Assembly (NCBI RefSeq): GCF_014805685.1
Contig: NC_060901.1
Coordinates: 26,449,905-26,513,904 of the forward strand
From: Silurus meridionalis
Lineage: Eukaryota; Chordata; Actinopteri; Siluriformes; Siluridae
Direction of reading: 5' to 3'
Length of the DNA stretch: 64,000 bases
Position numbers and translations under genes: made by a program. Numbering within the stretch: the first letter of the stretch is position 1; the number at the start of each line of letters is the position of its first letter. Under the pieces are notes generated by a model that saw only the letters and a list, made by a program, of their open reading frames with translations, was not told where the DNA came from and did not search any database. Of the stretch, positions 22,270 to 54,520 are shown one piece after another.

Positions 22270-22550
22270 CATCCACTCGCTTCGTGATGGCCTCCTACAA
22301 ATCCTTAAACCCGTCCCATAAACCTGGTGCAGTCCTGTACCCCTGAAACCACTGGTTTGAAGTTCTTAGGGAGGCACAAACTTTTGGAAAATCCATTGTT
22401 TATTATTAGATCAATGGCCAGAAGGAAAGCACAGCGTTGGTCAGGAGTCCCAGGTTTTTCCGTGAGGACCAGGTTTTTTTTTTATATATATTTATTACAA
22501 TTGAAACCAAAACATTTATTTATAGATATACATGTGGTTGGTTGGTGAAT
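22270..22550. other. Unannotated spacer
   Basis: Low-complexity T/A tract at 22475-22530. No gene was recognised. Confidence 0.4.
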
Positions 22551-22554
22551 CCAA

Positions 22555-22860
22555 CAAATAATTAGTTACTCGCCAATAACCGATTAATCCACTAATAATT
22601 TTTTTGATGGATCCTGGATAAAAAAACAAAAATGCTCCATGTAAAATACAGAACTTTATTACGAAAATAAAAAAGCTGTACAGAATCTTAAAAATGTGCT
22701 GAATGAAATTATGTATATATGCTTTTAAATCAATATTAATTATCTTAATAATAAATGATAAATACAGCGATCTCTGAGCAGCGCAGCGATTTGCCACTAG
22801 AGGCCGCTATCGTAATGACCTCGAATCTGAACCCGGAAAAACTATCATCAAATACAAATA
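22555..22860 (+). mobile_element. Interspersed repeat family B copy
   Basis: Shares tacagcgatctctgagcagc, ctagaggccgctatcgtaat and acccggaaaaactat with 56300-56545. The 5' part is AT-rich with attaatccactaataattttt. No transposase frame is present. Confidence 0.6.
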
Positions 22861-23159
22861 TGATACGAGTTAAACATATATTTGACACGTTTCCAATACA
22901 TGTCTCTGGCATTGTTCAGGAGGACGTTCCACATGTGGGGGCGTAGGGGACGTAGTTTTGGGGACCCCTGTAAGTCTGCTGCCAAGATGGAGAGATGGAT
23001 GTTGCAAACACACAGATGGTAGTCAGGTCTTGGGTCGGAAAAACCATTGAACCCCCTTTCCGAAAACCCGACCGGTTACAGCTCCACAGGAGGGCGCTGT
23101 TCATGGACAGAGCGCTCCATCATGGGTCGTTTGTGGCTTTTCCACAGTGACTTGCACTT

Positions 23160-23226
23160 ACCTGTCAATTGAGGTTAGGGGCCTTACTTAAGGGCCCAGC
23201 AGTAGCAGCTTAGTGGTGGTGGTCAT
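23160..23226 (-). repeat. V-SINE fragment, reverse orientation
   Basis: The reverse complement has caccactaagctgctactgc then gggcccttaag, the linker region after a tRNA-like head. Confidence 0.5.
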
Positions 23227-23405
23227 CTCAAAACAATTTTGTACGCATCTTGGTACACAGGTTTGACTTTAAAAAACAAAACAACGGGCTTCACCTGCAG
23301 TGTGAAATAAAACGGTTTGTTTGACAAGCTGAGAAACTAATACGCCAAAAAAAAAGGAAATCTCCAGAATTCACCTGCGTATAGGTTATTATTAGTCTTG
23401 CACTC

Positions 23406-23407
<2 letters not shown>

Positions 23408-23459
<52 letters not shown>
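23408..23459 (+). repeat. (GT)26 microsatellite
   Basis: Uninterrupted GT tract in the med23-akap7 spacer. Confidence 0.95.
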
Positions 23460-23460
<1 letters not shown>

Positions 23461-23689
23461 AGATTAGTTTCCTAACCCTTATCAGAAAATAACTTCCCGC
23501 TTCTTTCTCCCAGCACCTCGTCTGGCCCCCAACTAAAAAAAAACCCCTCAGTGTTGCCATGGTTACGTGGTTACGACTGACCGACAGCTCAAGCAAGAGA
23601 TTTTCTAGTCTTTCTCAGATTTGTGTGAGGGGGGGGCGGGCATGGTGTTTTTGTAGCTTGCTGATCACCAAACATTAGGGTTAGGGTTC

Positions 23690-24000
23690 AGGGTTGGGGG
23701 GGGTTGAGATTGGAGGTGTAGATGCCTACAGAAAGGAAGGAAAAATATGGAAGGAAACGGGTCAAAAGAGGATGGATGGGAGAAGGGGAATGGAAGGACT
23801 AAAGGGATGGAAATGTGAAAGTGGGTGGAAAGAAGCAAATGTAGTGATGAAAAGTGGGAAATAAAGTGCAAGAGTGAGTGGAAAGAGGGATATGGGGGAA
23901 GGGAAGGAAATGGAAGGATTGAAGAGATGGGAGGAATAGGAAGACAGGGATGGAAAAGAGGGGAACTGGAGGAGAGAAAGAAATGTTTAAAAGTGGGTAG
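23690..24000 (+). repeat. Purine-rich strand (ggaagg/ggatgg)
   Basis: About 300 bases of almost pure A/G on the + strand with ggaaggaaa, gggatgga and gaaagagg words. The bias could permit triplex-type structure. No gene was seen. Confidence 0.7.
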
Positions 24001-24749
24001 ATTTATCAGTTCTTTTCAAACACTGGTGTTTCTTGTTTTTATTTCCTTTTATGGAGACTGGTTTCGTTTCCCTCTCGTTTAATTTTTTGTTCTTAGTTCA
24101 ATTTTCATCCACAGACAATTTCATCATTTACATTTTTTCTGGAAGTTGGAGTAATGTATCATCTCTTTACTGGTTTATCTCTCTCTCTCTCTCTCTCTCT
24201 CTCTTCTGCTCCTCCATTATCATTTCTATCATGAATGAAATAAACCTACTTTTTTTTTTTTTTTTTTTTTTAAATAAATGTTCCCATGGCAACAGGGAGC
24301 ATCAAAGAGACAGAGTGTGTGATGCTCCTGCCTGGCTGTGCATCCGTGTTACACACACACACACACACACACACACTCTTGAAATCGAGTGTATTACTCT
24401 TCAAGGCCTCTCCTGCAGACCCCAGGTGAAAGACGTCTGATGCGTAGCGTGAACATCTGCCCTTTTTACTGTGTTTGTGTCACCCTGAGACCGGTGTGCT
24501 GATTGGTCAGATCTAGGGGCGGAGCTAAATTCTGGATTCTGGTTAGCCAGTAGTTGGATTAGTTTTCTTTAGGAGATGTACGAGATGTTGGCGTTTCCAT
24601 AGTAACGGTTTATTCAGGAAGGAGTCTCCAGTGTCTGAGGGAAATCCGTGAGGTTTGAGGTGAAGGAGGTTGGTGAGGGAACAAGAATCAGAACGTCAGA
24701 CAGATGATCCACACATCCATAAACGGATAAAAAACATATGGTGGTGATT

Positions 24750-24980
24750 TTTCTGTGGAGGAAGAAGAAGAATACACTGATTCTGATGATTCTACTGATT
24801 AGAGACCTGATGATTGGTCTGATTTTAGACCAGATGATGAACCCAGTGATTGTTCTGGTGGTTGTTCTGATTATTTAGTTGATGATGGACCTATAATTTG
24901 ATCTTCTGGTTTAGGTGATGATGGACCTGATGATGGACCTGATGATCATACTGATGAATGATCTGATGATGGATTTGATG
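24750..24980 (+). repeat. Degenerate tgatgatggacc repeat
   Basis: Imperfect gatgatggacctgatgat and gattctgatgattctact words. Spacer sequence from 24280 to 25130 otherwise shows only short CA and T tracts. Confidence 0.6.
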
Positions 24981-25135
24981 GGGTGGAGATTATCCCTCTG
25001 TGTGAACTTGACCTTCTCTTATTAGCGCTGCTGTGCTCCTGCTCACCTCTGATGATTGGCAGCACATGATAATCAGACATCAAGGGCTCTTCAATGCACT
25101 TCTGAATAGTGTGTGTGCACTCGTTCCTTCACCAG

Positions 25136-25137
<2 letters not shown>

Positions 25138-25179
<42 letters not shown>

Positions 25180-25443
25180 CTCTTTCTCTCTCTCCCCTCC
25201 CTCCATCTTTCTATTCTCCATTCTTCCTCTGTTTCTGTCCTGATGGATGATTATTTCTTCATCCCTCCAACTTTATCCCCCTCCCCTCTCTATCACTCTT
25301 CTTTCTATCACGTCTTTCTCTTTATCACTCCTTCCTTTGCCAGTGAATACATTTCATTCACAAAAGACCCTGTGCTGTGGTTGTCTGGTTTGAGGTTGTC
25401 ATGGAGACGGGGTCCAGGTAGTGCTGGACCAAATTTATTAGTG

Positions 25444-25478
<35 letters not shown>

Positions 25479-25480
25479 TT
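25138..25480 (+). repeat. (CT)n tract, pyrimidine-rich block and (CA)n
   Basis: CT tract at 25140-25172, then ccctcc/ttctctc-rich sequence, then (CA)15 at 25445-25475. The 150-codon frame across it is a composition effect. Confidence 0.8.
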
Positions 25481-25604
25481 ACTGAGAGTTATTAAGGGAT
25501 GATATTATGGGATGGTGGCTGAGATGAGAATGATGTGTAGTGAAAACATCATCAGATCCAAACTACTGAAATATTTCACTTTGCAGTCTGTAGAAGCACT
25601 GATG

Positions 25605-25648
<44 letters not shown>
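25605..25648 (+). repeat. (GT)n microsatellite
   Basis: About 21 GT units followed by gatggggggg. Confidence 0.95.
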
Positions 25649-25733
25649 TGGGGGGGTAAATTGTTAGTAGCCTGCTCACACAGCAGGACAGAATGCAAAA
25701 CACTTGGCTGTCTGTCTCAAAGAGAAAAGATGA

Positions 25734-25735
<2 letters not shown>

Positions 25736-25806
<71 letters not shown>

Positions 25807-25807
25807 A

Positions 25808-25842
<35 letters not shown>
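25736..25842. repeat. (GT)n-agat-(CA)n inverted microsatellite
   Basis: A GT tract at 25736-25804 is joined through agat to a CA tract at 25809-25842. The last 34 bases of the first can pair with the whole of the second, forming a hairpin with a four-base loop. Confidence 0.9.
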
Positions 25843-25846
<4 letters not shown>

Positions 25847-25954
25847 TCAGATGAGACAGTGTGTTCGAAACACGATTGCTCAATCACTCACACACACACA
25901 CACTGCTAACAGGCCCGGAGCGAGCGCTCACTACAGACGTCTGTCCAATGGGTA

Positions 25955-25956
<2 letters not shown>

Positions 25957-26008
<52 letters not shown>

Positions 26009-26299
26009 CCATCTCTCTATCAAACTCTCTCTTTGGTTCCTCCATCACCCCTTCTCTACACCTCTCTCCTCTATCTGCTTCACTATCTCCCTCTGTCAAA
26101 CTCTTTCTTTCTCTCAATTACCCTCTCTATCACTTTTTTCTCCCTCCATTCCTTTTCTCTCTGTCTCTATCTCCATCCATTACTTTAACTTTTCCCCCCT
26201 GCATCCCTTCGCTCTCTAATTCTCTCCATCACCCTTTTCCTCCACCCTTCTCTCTCTATATTGCTTTCCCTCCTTTATCATGTTCTCTTTGCTTTCTTC

Positions 26300-26344
<45 letters not shown>

Positions 26345-26443
26345 GTTCAGACTGCATCGTTTTTTTTGTCAGGTTCCATCTACAAAAGGATCAGCAGCAG
26401 GATCATTATCTCTGTGAGGACTAGAAAAGATAAACTGAAGCTC

Positions 26444-26482
<39 letters not shown>
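25957..26482 (+). repeat. CT-rich region with three (CT)n tracts
   Basis: Pure CT tracts at 25957-26003, 26305-26341 and 26445-26480 within a pyrimidine-rich block. Open Ser/Leu-rich frames here are artefacts. Confidence 0.85.
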
Positions 26483-26584
26483 CAGTTAATTCTGGACTGC
26501 AGTTTTAATTTAATTGTTCTAATTGCTGAAATTATGAGCAGTGGTTCATTTCGGCTTCCAGTTTCACCTCTTCCTGTATATCAG

Positions 26585-26790
26585 ACGTTTCCAGACGCTC
26601 CATGAAGATCACCCCAGGCCTCCTCCCCTCACCTCCACCTGACCCTATTGACTAACACCTTGTAGCTAAATGACCACAAAAATTTCCCCCAAATTCTAGA
26701 GGAACATCCTCCCAGAAGAATGGAGTTGAATAAAAGAACAAATGGGGACTAAATGTGGACCAGTATTTTCTTGTGCTCAGGTGGCCACAG
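26585..26790 (-). mobile_element. MITE family A copy, reverse orientation
   Basis: Contains ctccatgaagatcacccca, ctcccctcacctccacctga and ccaaattctagaggaac. This is the inverted block order of the family, closest to 6490-6715. Confidence 0.6.
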
Positions 26791-26794
26791 TGTA

Positions 26795-27276
26795 GAAAGT
26801 GAATGTTCTTGTTTGTGTTAATCACGGGAACTCGCAGATCGTGAAGAACCGAAGCGAACAGGTTTTCTGGAACATGTGAGCTGGGGGACGGCGTGATCGT
26901 GAGACGGCGTCGACTTTCTTTCATTCCTTCTTTCTTTCTCTCTCACATAAACACTGCTGCTTTCAGTTTATCCAGAGTTAGTGTTGTCCTTTCGGACTTT
27001 TTAACGAGCAGCGGTTCTTGGCAGACGTCCACATCAGGGACTCGTGTCGCGTCTGGGAAGCGTCTGGATCGCGTAAACGTAAATGTCCACGTCTGTGTGG
27101 CGAAATGTAAAATCTCTAGCTGTGTGGATGCAGCGGTGACAGTGGGGGTGTGTTTCTCTCGGTCGCTGTAATTAGGAGGTAATGATGGCGTAGGTCTGTC
27201 GCTCGCTGCTGTTGTGCTGCCACACGCTGTGAGAATCCGGTTATTCGATTTGCCTCAGGACATTTATAGATACAGC

Positions 27277-27321
<45 letters not shown>

Positions 27322-27430
27322 TCTGAGAGACAGTGAAAACATGTTACTCTCTCAGCTGTACACAGAGTTGCTCCTGTACTTCCTGTTGTCTGTTACCTCT
27401 GACTGTTCAAAGCAGTGACAATGGAGGCTC
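26795..27430. other. Spacer with (GT)n
   Basis: No gene was recognised. A GT tract at 27280-27312 is followed by gagagagagatctgagagac. Confidence 0.4.
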
Positions 27431-27435
27431 CTTAC

Positions 27436-28700
27436 TTAAATGTGTAGTCTAGACGTAGTGTAGTATAGATGTAATGTAGGTTAGATGTCGTGTAGTCTAG
27501 ACGTAGTGTAGTATAGATGTAATGTAGGTTAGATGTCGTGTAGTCTGGGCGTAGTGTAGTATAGATGTAATGTAGGTTAGATGTCGTGTAGTCTAGACGT
27601 AGTGTAGTAAAGATGTAATGTAGGTTACATGTCGTGTAGTCTAGACGTAGTGTAGTATAGATGTAATGTAGGTTAGATGTCGTGTAGTCTAGACGTAGTG
27701 TAGTATAGATGTAATGTAGGTTAGATGTCGTGTAGTCTAGACGTAGTGTAGTATAGATGTAATGTAGGTTAGATGTTGTGTAGTCTAGACGTAGTGTAGT
27801 ATAGATGTAATGTAGGTTAGATGTTGTAGTCTAGACGTAGTGTAGTATAGATGTAATGTAGGTTAGATGTCGTGTAGTCTAGACGTAGTGTAGTATAGAT
27901 GTAATGTAGTTTAGATGTTGTGTAGTCTAGACGTAGTGTAGTATAGATGTAATGTAGGTTAGATGTCGTGTAGTCTGGGCGTAGTGTAGTATAGATGTAA
28001 TGTAGGTTAGATGTTGTGTAGTCTAGACGTAGTGTAGTATAGATGTAATGTAGGTTAGATGTTGTGTAGTCTAGACGTAGTGTAGGCTAGATGTAATGTA
28101 GGTTAGATGTTGTGTAGTCTAGACGTAGTGTAGTATAGATGTAATGTAGGTTAGATGTTGTGTAGTCTAGACGTAGTGTAGTATAGATGTAATGTAGGTT
28201 AGATGTTGTGTAGTCTAGACGTAGTGTAGGCTAGATGTAATGTAGGTTAGATGTTGTGTAGACTAGACGTAGTGTAGTATAGATGTAATGTAGGTTAGAT
28301 GTGTAGTCTAGACGTAGTGTAGTGTAGATGTAATGTAGGTTAGATGTTGTGTAGTCTAGACGTAGTGTAGTATAGATGTAATGTAGGTTAGATGTTGTGT
28401 AGTCTAGACGTAGTGTAGTATAGATGTAATGTAGGTTAGATGTTGTGTAGTCTAGACGTAGTGTAGTATAGATGTAATGTGGTTAGATGTTGTGTAGTCT
28501 GGGCGTAGTGTAGTATAGATGTAATGTGGTTAGATGTTGTGTAGTCTAGACGTAGTGTAGTGTAGATGTAATGTAGGTTAGATGTTGTGTAGTCTAGACG
28601 TAGTGTAGTGTAGGTTGGATGTGATGTAGTGTAGGTTAGATGTGTAGTCTAGACGTAGTGTAGGTTAGATGTTGTGTAGTCTAGACGTAGTGTAATCGAA
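27436..28700 (+). repeat. 48-bp minisatellite
   Basis: About 26 units of tagtctagacgtagtgtag followed by tatagatgtaatgtaggtta and gatgtyrtg. The period of 48 was measured between 27661 and 27709. The 5' units favour gatgtcgtg and the 3' units gatgttgtg, a clear variant gradient. Truncated units gather near the 3' end. Confidence 0.95.
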
Positions 28701-28925
28701 TCTATCCTTTTTATATTCAAGTGTAGCAGTGCTGTATTCGGGTCCAGCTGTAGCATAGTCGGGTCCAATCGAGTCTAGTTGTGTTAGTCAAGTCTAGTCA
28801 CATCTAGCCGTGCCGTAGTCGGGTATAATTGAGTCTAGCCGTAGCGTAGTGTTGTCTAGTCGAGTCTAGCCATGGTGCAGTCTGATCTTATGGAGTCTAG
28901 CTGTGGCGTACTGTTGTCTAGTCCT
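28701..28925 (+). repeat. Decayed gtcgggtctagtcgagtctag sequence
   Basis: Loose repeats of gagtctagccgtagcgtag and tgtagcatagtcggg. These may be old, diverged units of the adjoining 48-bp array. Confidence 0.5.
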
Positions 28926-28929
28926 TTAA

Positions 28930-29230
28930 TGATTCTCTCAGAGTGACCAGCTGATGAAGCTTATTATTTAACACTAGAATTTGTTGTATGACTCCATCTC
29001 TGGGGATTACACGTGACATGACCTTACGTTTATTAGGAACCATTTTGGTGTTCCAGTAAATCCAGTCTTCTAAGAACTCATTAACCATGCAAGGCCATAA
29101 ACCAGGTGTGTCCACTTCAGGGTCATGTTTTGCAATCCTGGAGCTCTGGAGTGAAGGTGTGGGCTCAGCCCTAATCCACAGCATGAACCATGACCTTTAT
29201 CCATGCTGTGATATACAGACGCTGTTCTAC
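28930..29230 (-). repeat. Interspersed repeat, probable transposon relic
   Basis: The - strand has an 88-codon frame with no domain that I recognise. It shares taggaaccattttggtg with 22215. Probably a repeat, not a gene. The following 270 bases to 29500 show nothing recognisable. Confidence 0.35.
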
Positions 29231-29504
29231 TGATACGCCATCTCGGTGCCGGGTTCCTCTAATGCAGCAGATAACACGATACAGGCTGCTGCTTTTATTG
29301 ATTTACTGCTTCAGAGCAGTGTGTGAACATGAGCTGCTCTGCTTCTGCTCTCACGTCACATGATCCAGGGTAAGGACACGACTGCGCTTCTTCCTGTGAG
29401 CTGCCATTATGGATTTATGTGTCTGGGTTGAGGAAAGGGGAACTGTTTTATACCTGATGTGTGCCCTTCAAAAGACAAACTACTGGAGTAGTAGTAACAA
29501 GAGG

Positions 29505-31265
29505 ACGAACAGCTAAATAAACGGAGCTGCACGCCTACCGTAAACGCTCCAATTATCAATACTGTAAATAACAAAGCCGCACGCCTACCAAAAACGCTCC
29601 GACCAACAATACTGTAACTAACGGAGCCGCACGCCTACCGTAAACGCTCCGACCAACAATACTGTAACTAACGGAGCGCACGCCTACCGTGGCGCTCCGA
29701 CCAACAATACTGTAACTAACGGAGCCGCCGCCTACCGTAACGCCCGACCAACAATACTGTAACTAACGGAGCCGCGCCTACCGTAAACGCTCCGACCAAC
29801 AATACTGTAACTAACGGAGCCGCACGCCTACCGTAAACGCTCCGACCAACAATACTGTAACTAACGGAGCCGCACGCCTACCGTAAACGCTCCGACCAAC
29901 AATACTGTAACTAACGGAGCGCCGCCTACCGTAACGCCCGACCAACAATACTGTAACTAACGGAGCCGCCGCCTACCGTAACGCTCCGACCAACAATACT
30001 GTAACTAACGGAGCCGCCGCCTACCGTAAACGCTCCGACCAACAATATTGTAACTAACGGAGCGCACGCCTACCGTGAACGCCCGACCAACAATACTGTA
30101 ACTAACGGAGCCGCCGCCTACCGTAAACGCTCCGACCAACAATACTGTAACTAACGGAGCCGCACGCCTACCGTAAACGCGCCGACCAACAATACTGTAA
30201 CTAACGGAGCCGCACGCCTACCGTAAACGCTCCGACCAACAATACTGTAACTAACGGAGCCGCACGCCTACCGTAACGCTCAATTATCAATACTGTAAAT
30301 AACAAAGCCGCACGCCTACCAAAAACGCTCCGACCAACAATAAAGTAACTAACGGAGCCGCACGCCTACCATAAACGCTCCGACCAACAATACTGTAACT
30401 AACGGAGCCGCACGCCTACCATAAACGCTCCGACCAACAATACTGTAACTAACGGAGCCACATGCCTACCATAAATGCTCCGACCAACAATACTGTAACT
30501 AACGGAGCCGCACACCTACCGCAAATGCTCCAATTATCAATACTGTAAAAAACAAAGCCGCACGCCTACCAAAAACGCTCCGACCAACAATACTGTAACT
30601 AACAGAGCCGCACGCCTACCATAAACGCTCCGACCAACAATACTGTAACTAACGGAGCCGCACGCCTACCGTAAACGCTCCGACCAACAATACTGTAACT
30701 AACGGAGCCGCACGCCTACCATAAATGCTTCGACCAACAATACTGTAACTAACGGAGCCCCACGCCTGCCATAAACGCTCCGACCAACAATACTGTAACT
30801 AACGGAGCCACACGCCTACCATAAACGCTCTGACCAACAATACTGTAACTAACGGAGCCGCACGCCTACCAAAAACGCTCCGACCAACAATACTGTAACT
30901 AACGGAGCCGCACGCCTACCGCAAACGCTCCAATTATCAATACTGTAAAAAACAAAGCCGCATGCCTACCAAAAATGCTCCGACCAACAATACTGTAACT
31001 AACGGAGCCGCACGCCTACCATAAACGCTCCGACCAACAATACTGTAACTAACGGAGCCGCACGCCTACCGTAAACGCTCCAATTATCAATACTGTAAAA
31101 AACGCTCCGACCAACAATACTGTAACTAACGGAGCTGCACGCCTACCGTAAACGCTCCGACCAACAATACTGTAACTAACGGAGCTGCACGCCTACCGTA
31201 AACGCTCTAACCAACAAAATCGTAACTAATAGAGCGGCACTCCTACTGTAAACGCTCTGACATCG
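29505..31265 (+). repeat. 50-bp minisatellite with higher-order variants
   Basis: About 35 units: aacggagccgcacgcctacc, gtaaacgctccgaccaacaa, tactgtaact. A variant with caattatcaatactgtaa and aacaaagccg recurs near 29549, 30282, 30532, 30932 and 31082, which shows block duplication. Units from about 29660 to 30130 have clustered 1-3 base losses in the CpG-rich half only. Confidence 0.95.
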
Positions 31266-31549
31266 TAAACCAATGGATAACATTGCTGATTGTACCCGAG
31301 ATGTTTTTGGATTAGATGTGATGATACGGGTAGGTAGGTGAGATAAGGAGGCCTGAGGGGCAGTCAGTTTATCCCAAAGGTGTTCAAAAGGGGGCACTGT
31401 CATGCAGGTCAAAGCCAATCATGTGACTATAAGATGTGTGGGAACAGTTTAAAAAAGAGCCACATGAGTGGAAAAGTGAGTGAATGTCCTGATGGACAAA
31501 ATACAAAAGAAAACATGACATGTATGGAAAACATCCAGGAAAAACCCTT

Positions 31550-32303
31550 TATTAACACTCCTATAAGAGAGGGAGACAAATAAAAATAAAGCAATAAAGT
31601 AATTAAGATGATGCGGAAAAAAACGATGAAGGGATGTGGAGCGACGAGACTGCGATGTCTCAGTTTGGGGTTGTTTTAAACCAAAATGTTTGGAAATTGA
31701 AAACTTTAGTTTTTTAAAGTAATTAAGGATCAGGTGAAAACATGCAGCACTTTTTATTATAATAACAAGTAAAAGAAAAGCCAACAAAAAACCCACAAAT
31801 ATTAAAAGTAAATCAAAACCCCTTTTTTTCATTTTTTAAGGCCACTGTGGAAGTGGGAGAAAAAAAATCTGCACATCAAATCCATCATTTTATACTTTTG
31901 TTTGGGTTTTAATTCAAATTAAATGTACACATTAATTCAAGTGAATCAGCTTTTCTTAAAAAAATAATAATTAGTCTAAAGGTTTAGTTTTAAGTGTGTG
32001 TACATATGTGTTGGGTGTGTGTGTGCGCAAAAGTTCAGGTTGCTGGTGGTTGTTGTGGTGTGTGTGTGTGTGTGTGTGTGTGTGTCACACTCAGTTCTCG
32101 TGCGATTCGTGCTCGTACTTCCTCTCGTCCTAACAGGGTCCTAAATTCCCTCGATTTCCTGTAAACGCTCGCTCTGTCCGAGTCCAGCTTCCTCCTGACC
32201 TCCTGCGCGTCAAACATGCGGCCTACGGGGGGCGCACAAACATAAACAAGGCTTATGTTTCAAAGACAGATATGGAAAAAAAAACGCTTCAAGTGAGGCT
32301 CTG

Positions 32304-32345
<42 letters not shown>

Positions 32346-32567
32346 CACGCCCCTTTCTGTGCAGGTCCAGGTGTGCAGTTCGATATCGTCTCGGCAAAAA
32401 AAAAAACGAAACTAAATGAAAACCTGCATAGGGTTCGTTTATGCAAAACCGCGTGTTGCGTCACGCAGCAACCCGGCGCCCCCGGAGGCGGGGCCCGGAG
32501 ATGGGGGTGGGTTCGGGGTCCACCCAGGCCCGGGGAAGGTGAGGGTCCGGGGTCAGTGGACACGCCG
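31550..32567 (-). other. akap7: akap7 3' untranslated region and poly(A) signal candidates (probable)
   Basis: Downstream of the akap7 stop on the - strand. AATAAA occurs on the - strand at 31753-31758 and 31558-31563. The proximal part holds a GC-rich block (32450-32560), an (ATC)13 tract at 32309-32345 and (GT)13 at 32058-32085. The distal 31,600-32,000 is AT-rich. Confidence 0.45.
32035..32222 (-). CDS. Unassigned candidate coding exon
   Basis: A - strand open segment after the acceptor gcgccccccgtag, reading RMFDAQEVRRKLDSDR and EFRTLLGREEVRARIAREL, then entering a TG/AC repeat (Thr-His run) and stopping after PQQPPAT. It is strongly charged, helix-like and has coding-like codon use up to about 32090. 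It starts with two bases before a codon, the same phase (1) as the akap7 last exon, so it could be an alternative akap7 terminal exon that replaces the RII-binding one. It could also be an exon of an unknown gene, or chance. I do not recognise the protein. Confidence 0.35.
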
Positions 32568-53545
<20,978 letters not shown>

Positions 53546-53960
53546 CTCAAACTGCCCAGGTTTCTCACTCAACCCTCATTCGCCTCTATATATACTGACT
53601 GTAGTTACACACGTTATGTAACTTATACGTTTATTTGTAATAAGTCAATGTAAAGTTATAGTTAAACTGATCTTCATGATAATCTGTAGTTAATGTGTTC
53701 CTTTACAACTACAGTACATTTGTTTTTGTTTTTTAAGATTTCGATATTTTAGGGTTTTATTAGTCCGTAGCTCATGATTTTACCTCATTAATGATCGATT
53801 ATTCGAGTCTACTTTATTTTATTTATAAATTTAGCAAATCATAGAAATATCTGAAAACTTCTCTCTGCTCTTCAGCTGGCTATAAATACACGGCGCGCGT
53901 GGCTGTAAACAAATACGGAACGCCAGGAGGGTCACGCGGTGTTTCGCGATTTCGAAAAAA
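53546..53960 (-). promoter_or_regulatory. akap7: akap7 long-isoform promoter region (probable)
   Basis: On the - strand a TATATATA motif lies at 53587-53594, 42-49 bases upstream of the ATG. Further up, a CpG cluster at 53890-53960 (gcgcgc, cgcgg, cgcgatttcg) sits next to tatttatag at about 53882-53890. Either could position the start site. The upstream pair is the more promoter-like. Confidence 0.45.
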
Positions 53961-54059
53961 AGAAAAACCTGAAACGCTCAATTGAGGATGTGTGCGTGTG
54001 TATGTAAACAAACAAACAAATAAATAATGTACAAATTGTGCCTTTTGCTTATTGATGTA

Positions 54060-54520
54060 TTTTATACAATTTGATGCTGCTCAAGTGTGTAAGATGTGTG
54101 CAGGTGAGGTGTGTGTATGTAGGTTGTGTGTATGTGAGGTTTTTGTGTATTTGAGGTGTGTGTATGTGAGCTGTGTGTATGTAGGTTGTGTGTATGTGAG
54201 GTGTTTGTGTATGTTTGGTGTGTGTATGTAAGATGTGTAGGTGAGGTGTGTGTATATGTGGTGTGTATGTGGTGTGTGTATATAAGGTGTGTGTATGTGA
54301 ATGTGTGTGTGGTGTGTGTTTGTGGTGTGTGTATGTAGGGTGTGTTTATGTGAGGTGTGTGTGTATATAAGGTGTGTGTATGTGTGTGTATGTGGTGTGT
54401 GTTTGTGTATGTGAGGTGTGTGTGTGTGGTGTGTGTTTGTGTATGTGAGGTGTGTGTGTATGTGTGTGTGTTTGCAGTGTGTGTGTGTGTATATATATGT
54501 GAGGTGTGTAAATGCTGTTG
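54060..54520 (+). repeat. GTGTGTATGTGAGGT-type low-complexity repeat
   Basis: Degenerate ggtgtgtgtatgtgag words without a fixed period. The - strand His/Thr-rich frame across it is an artefact. Confidence 0.85.

Noticed and set aside
23676..23695. Interstitial telomere sequence (ttagggttaggg)
   Set aside because: Only two perfect units plus decayed ones. Too short to claim.
26652..26924. 90-codon - strand frame
   Set aside because: Lies mostly within a MITE family A copy.
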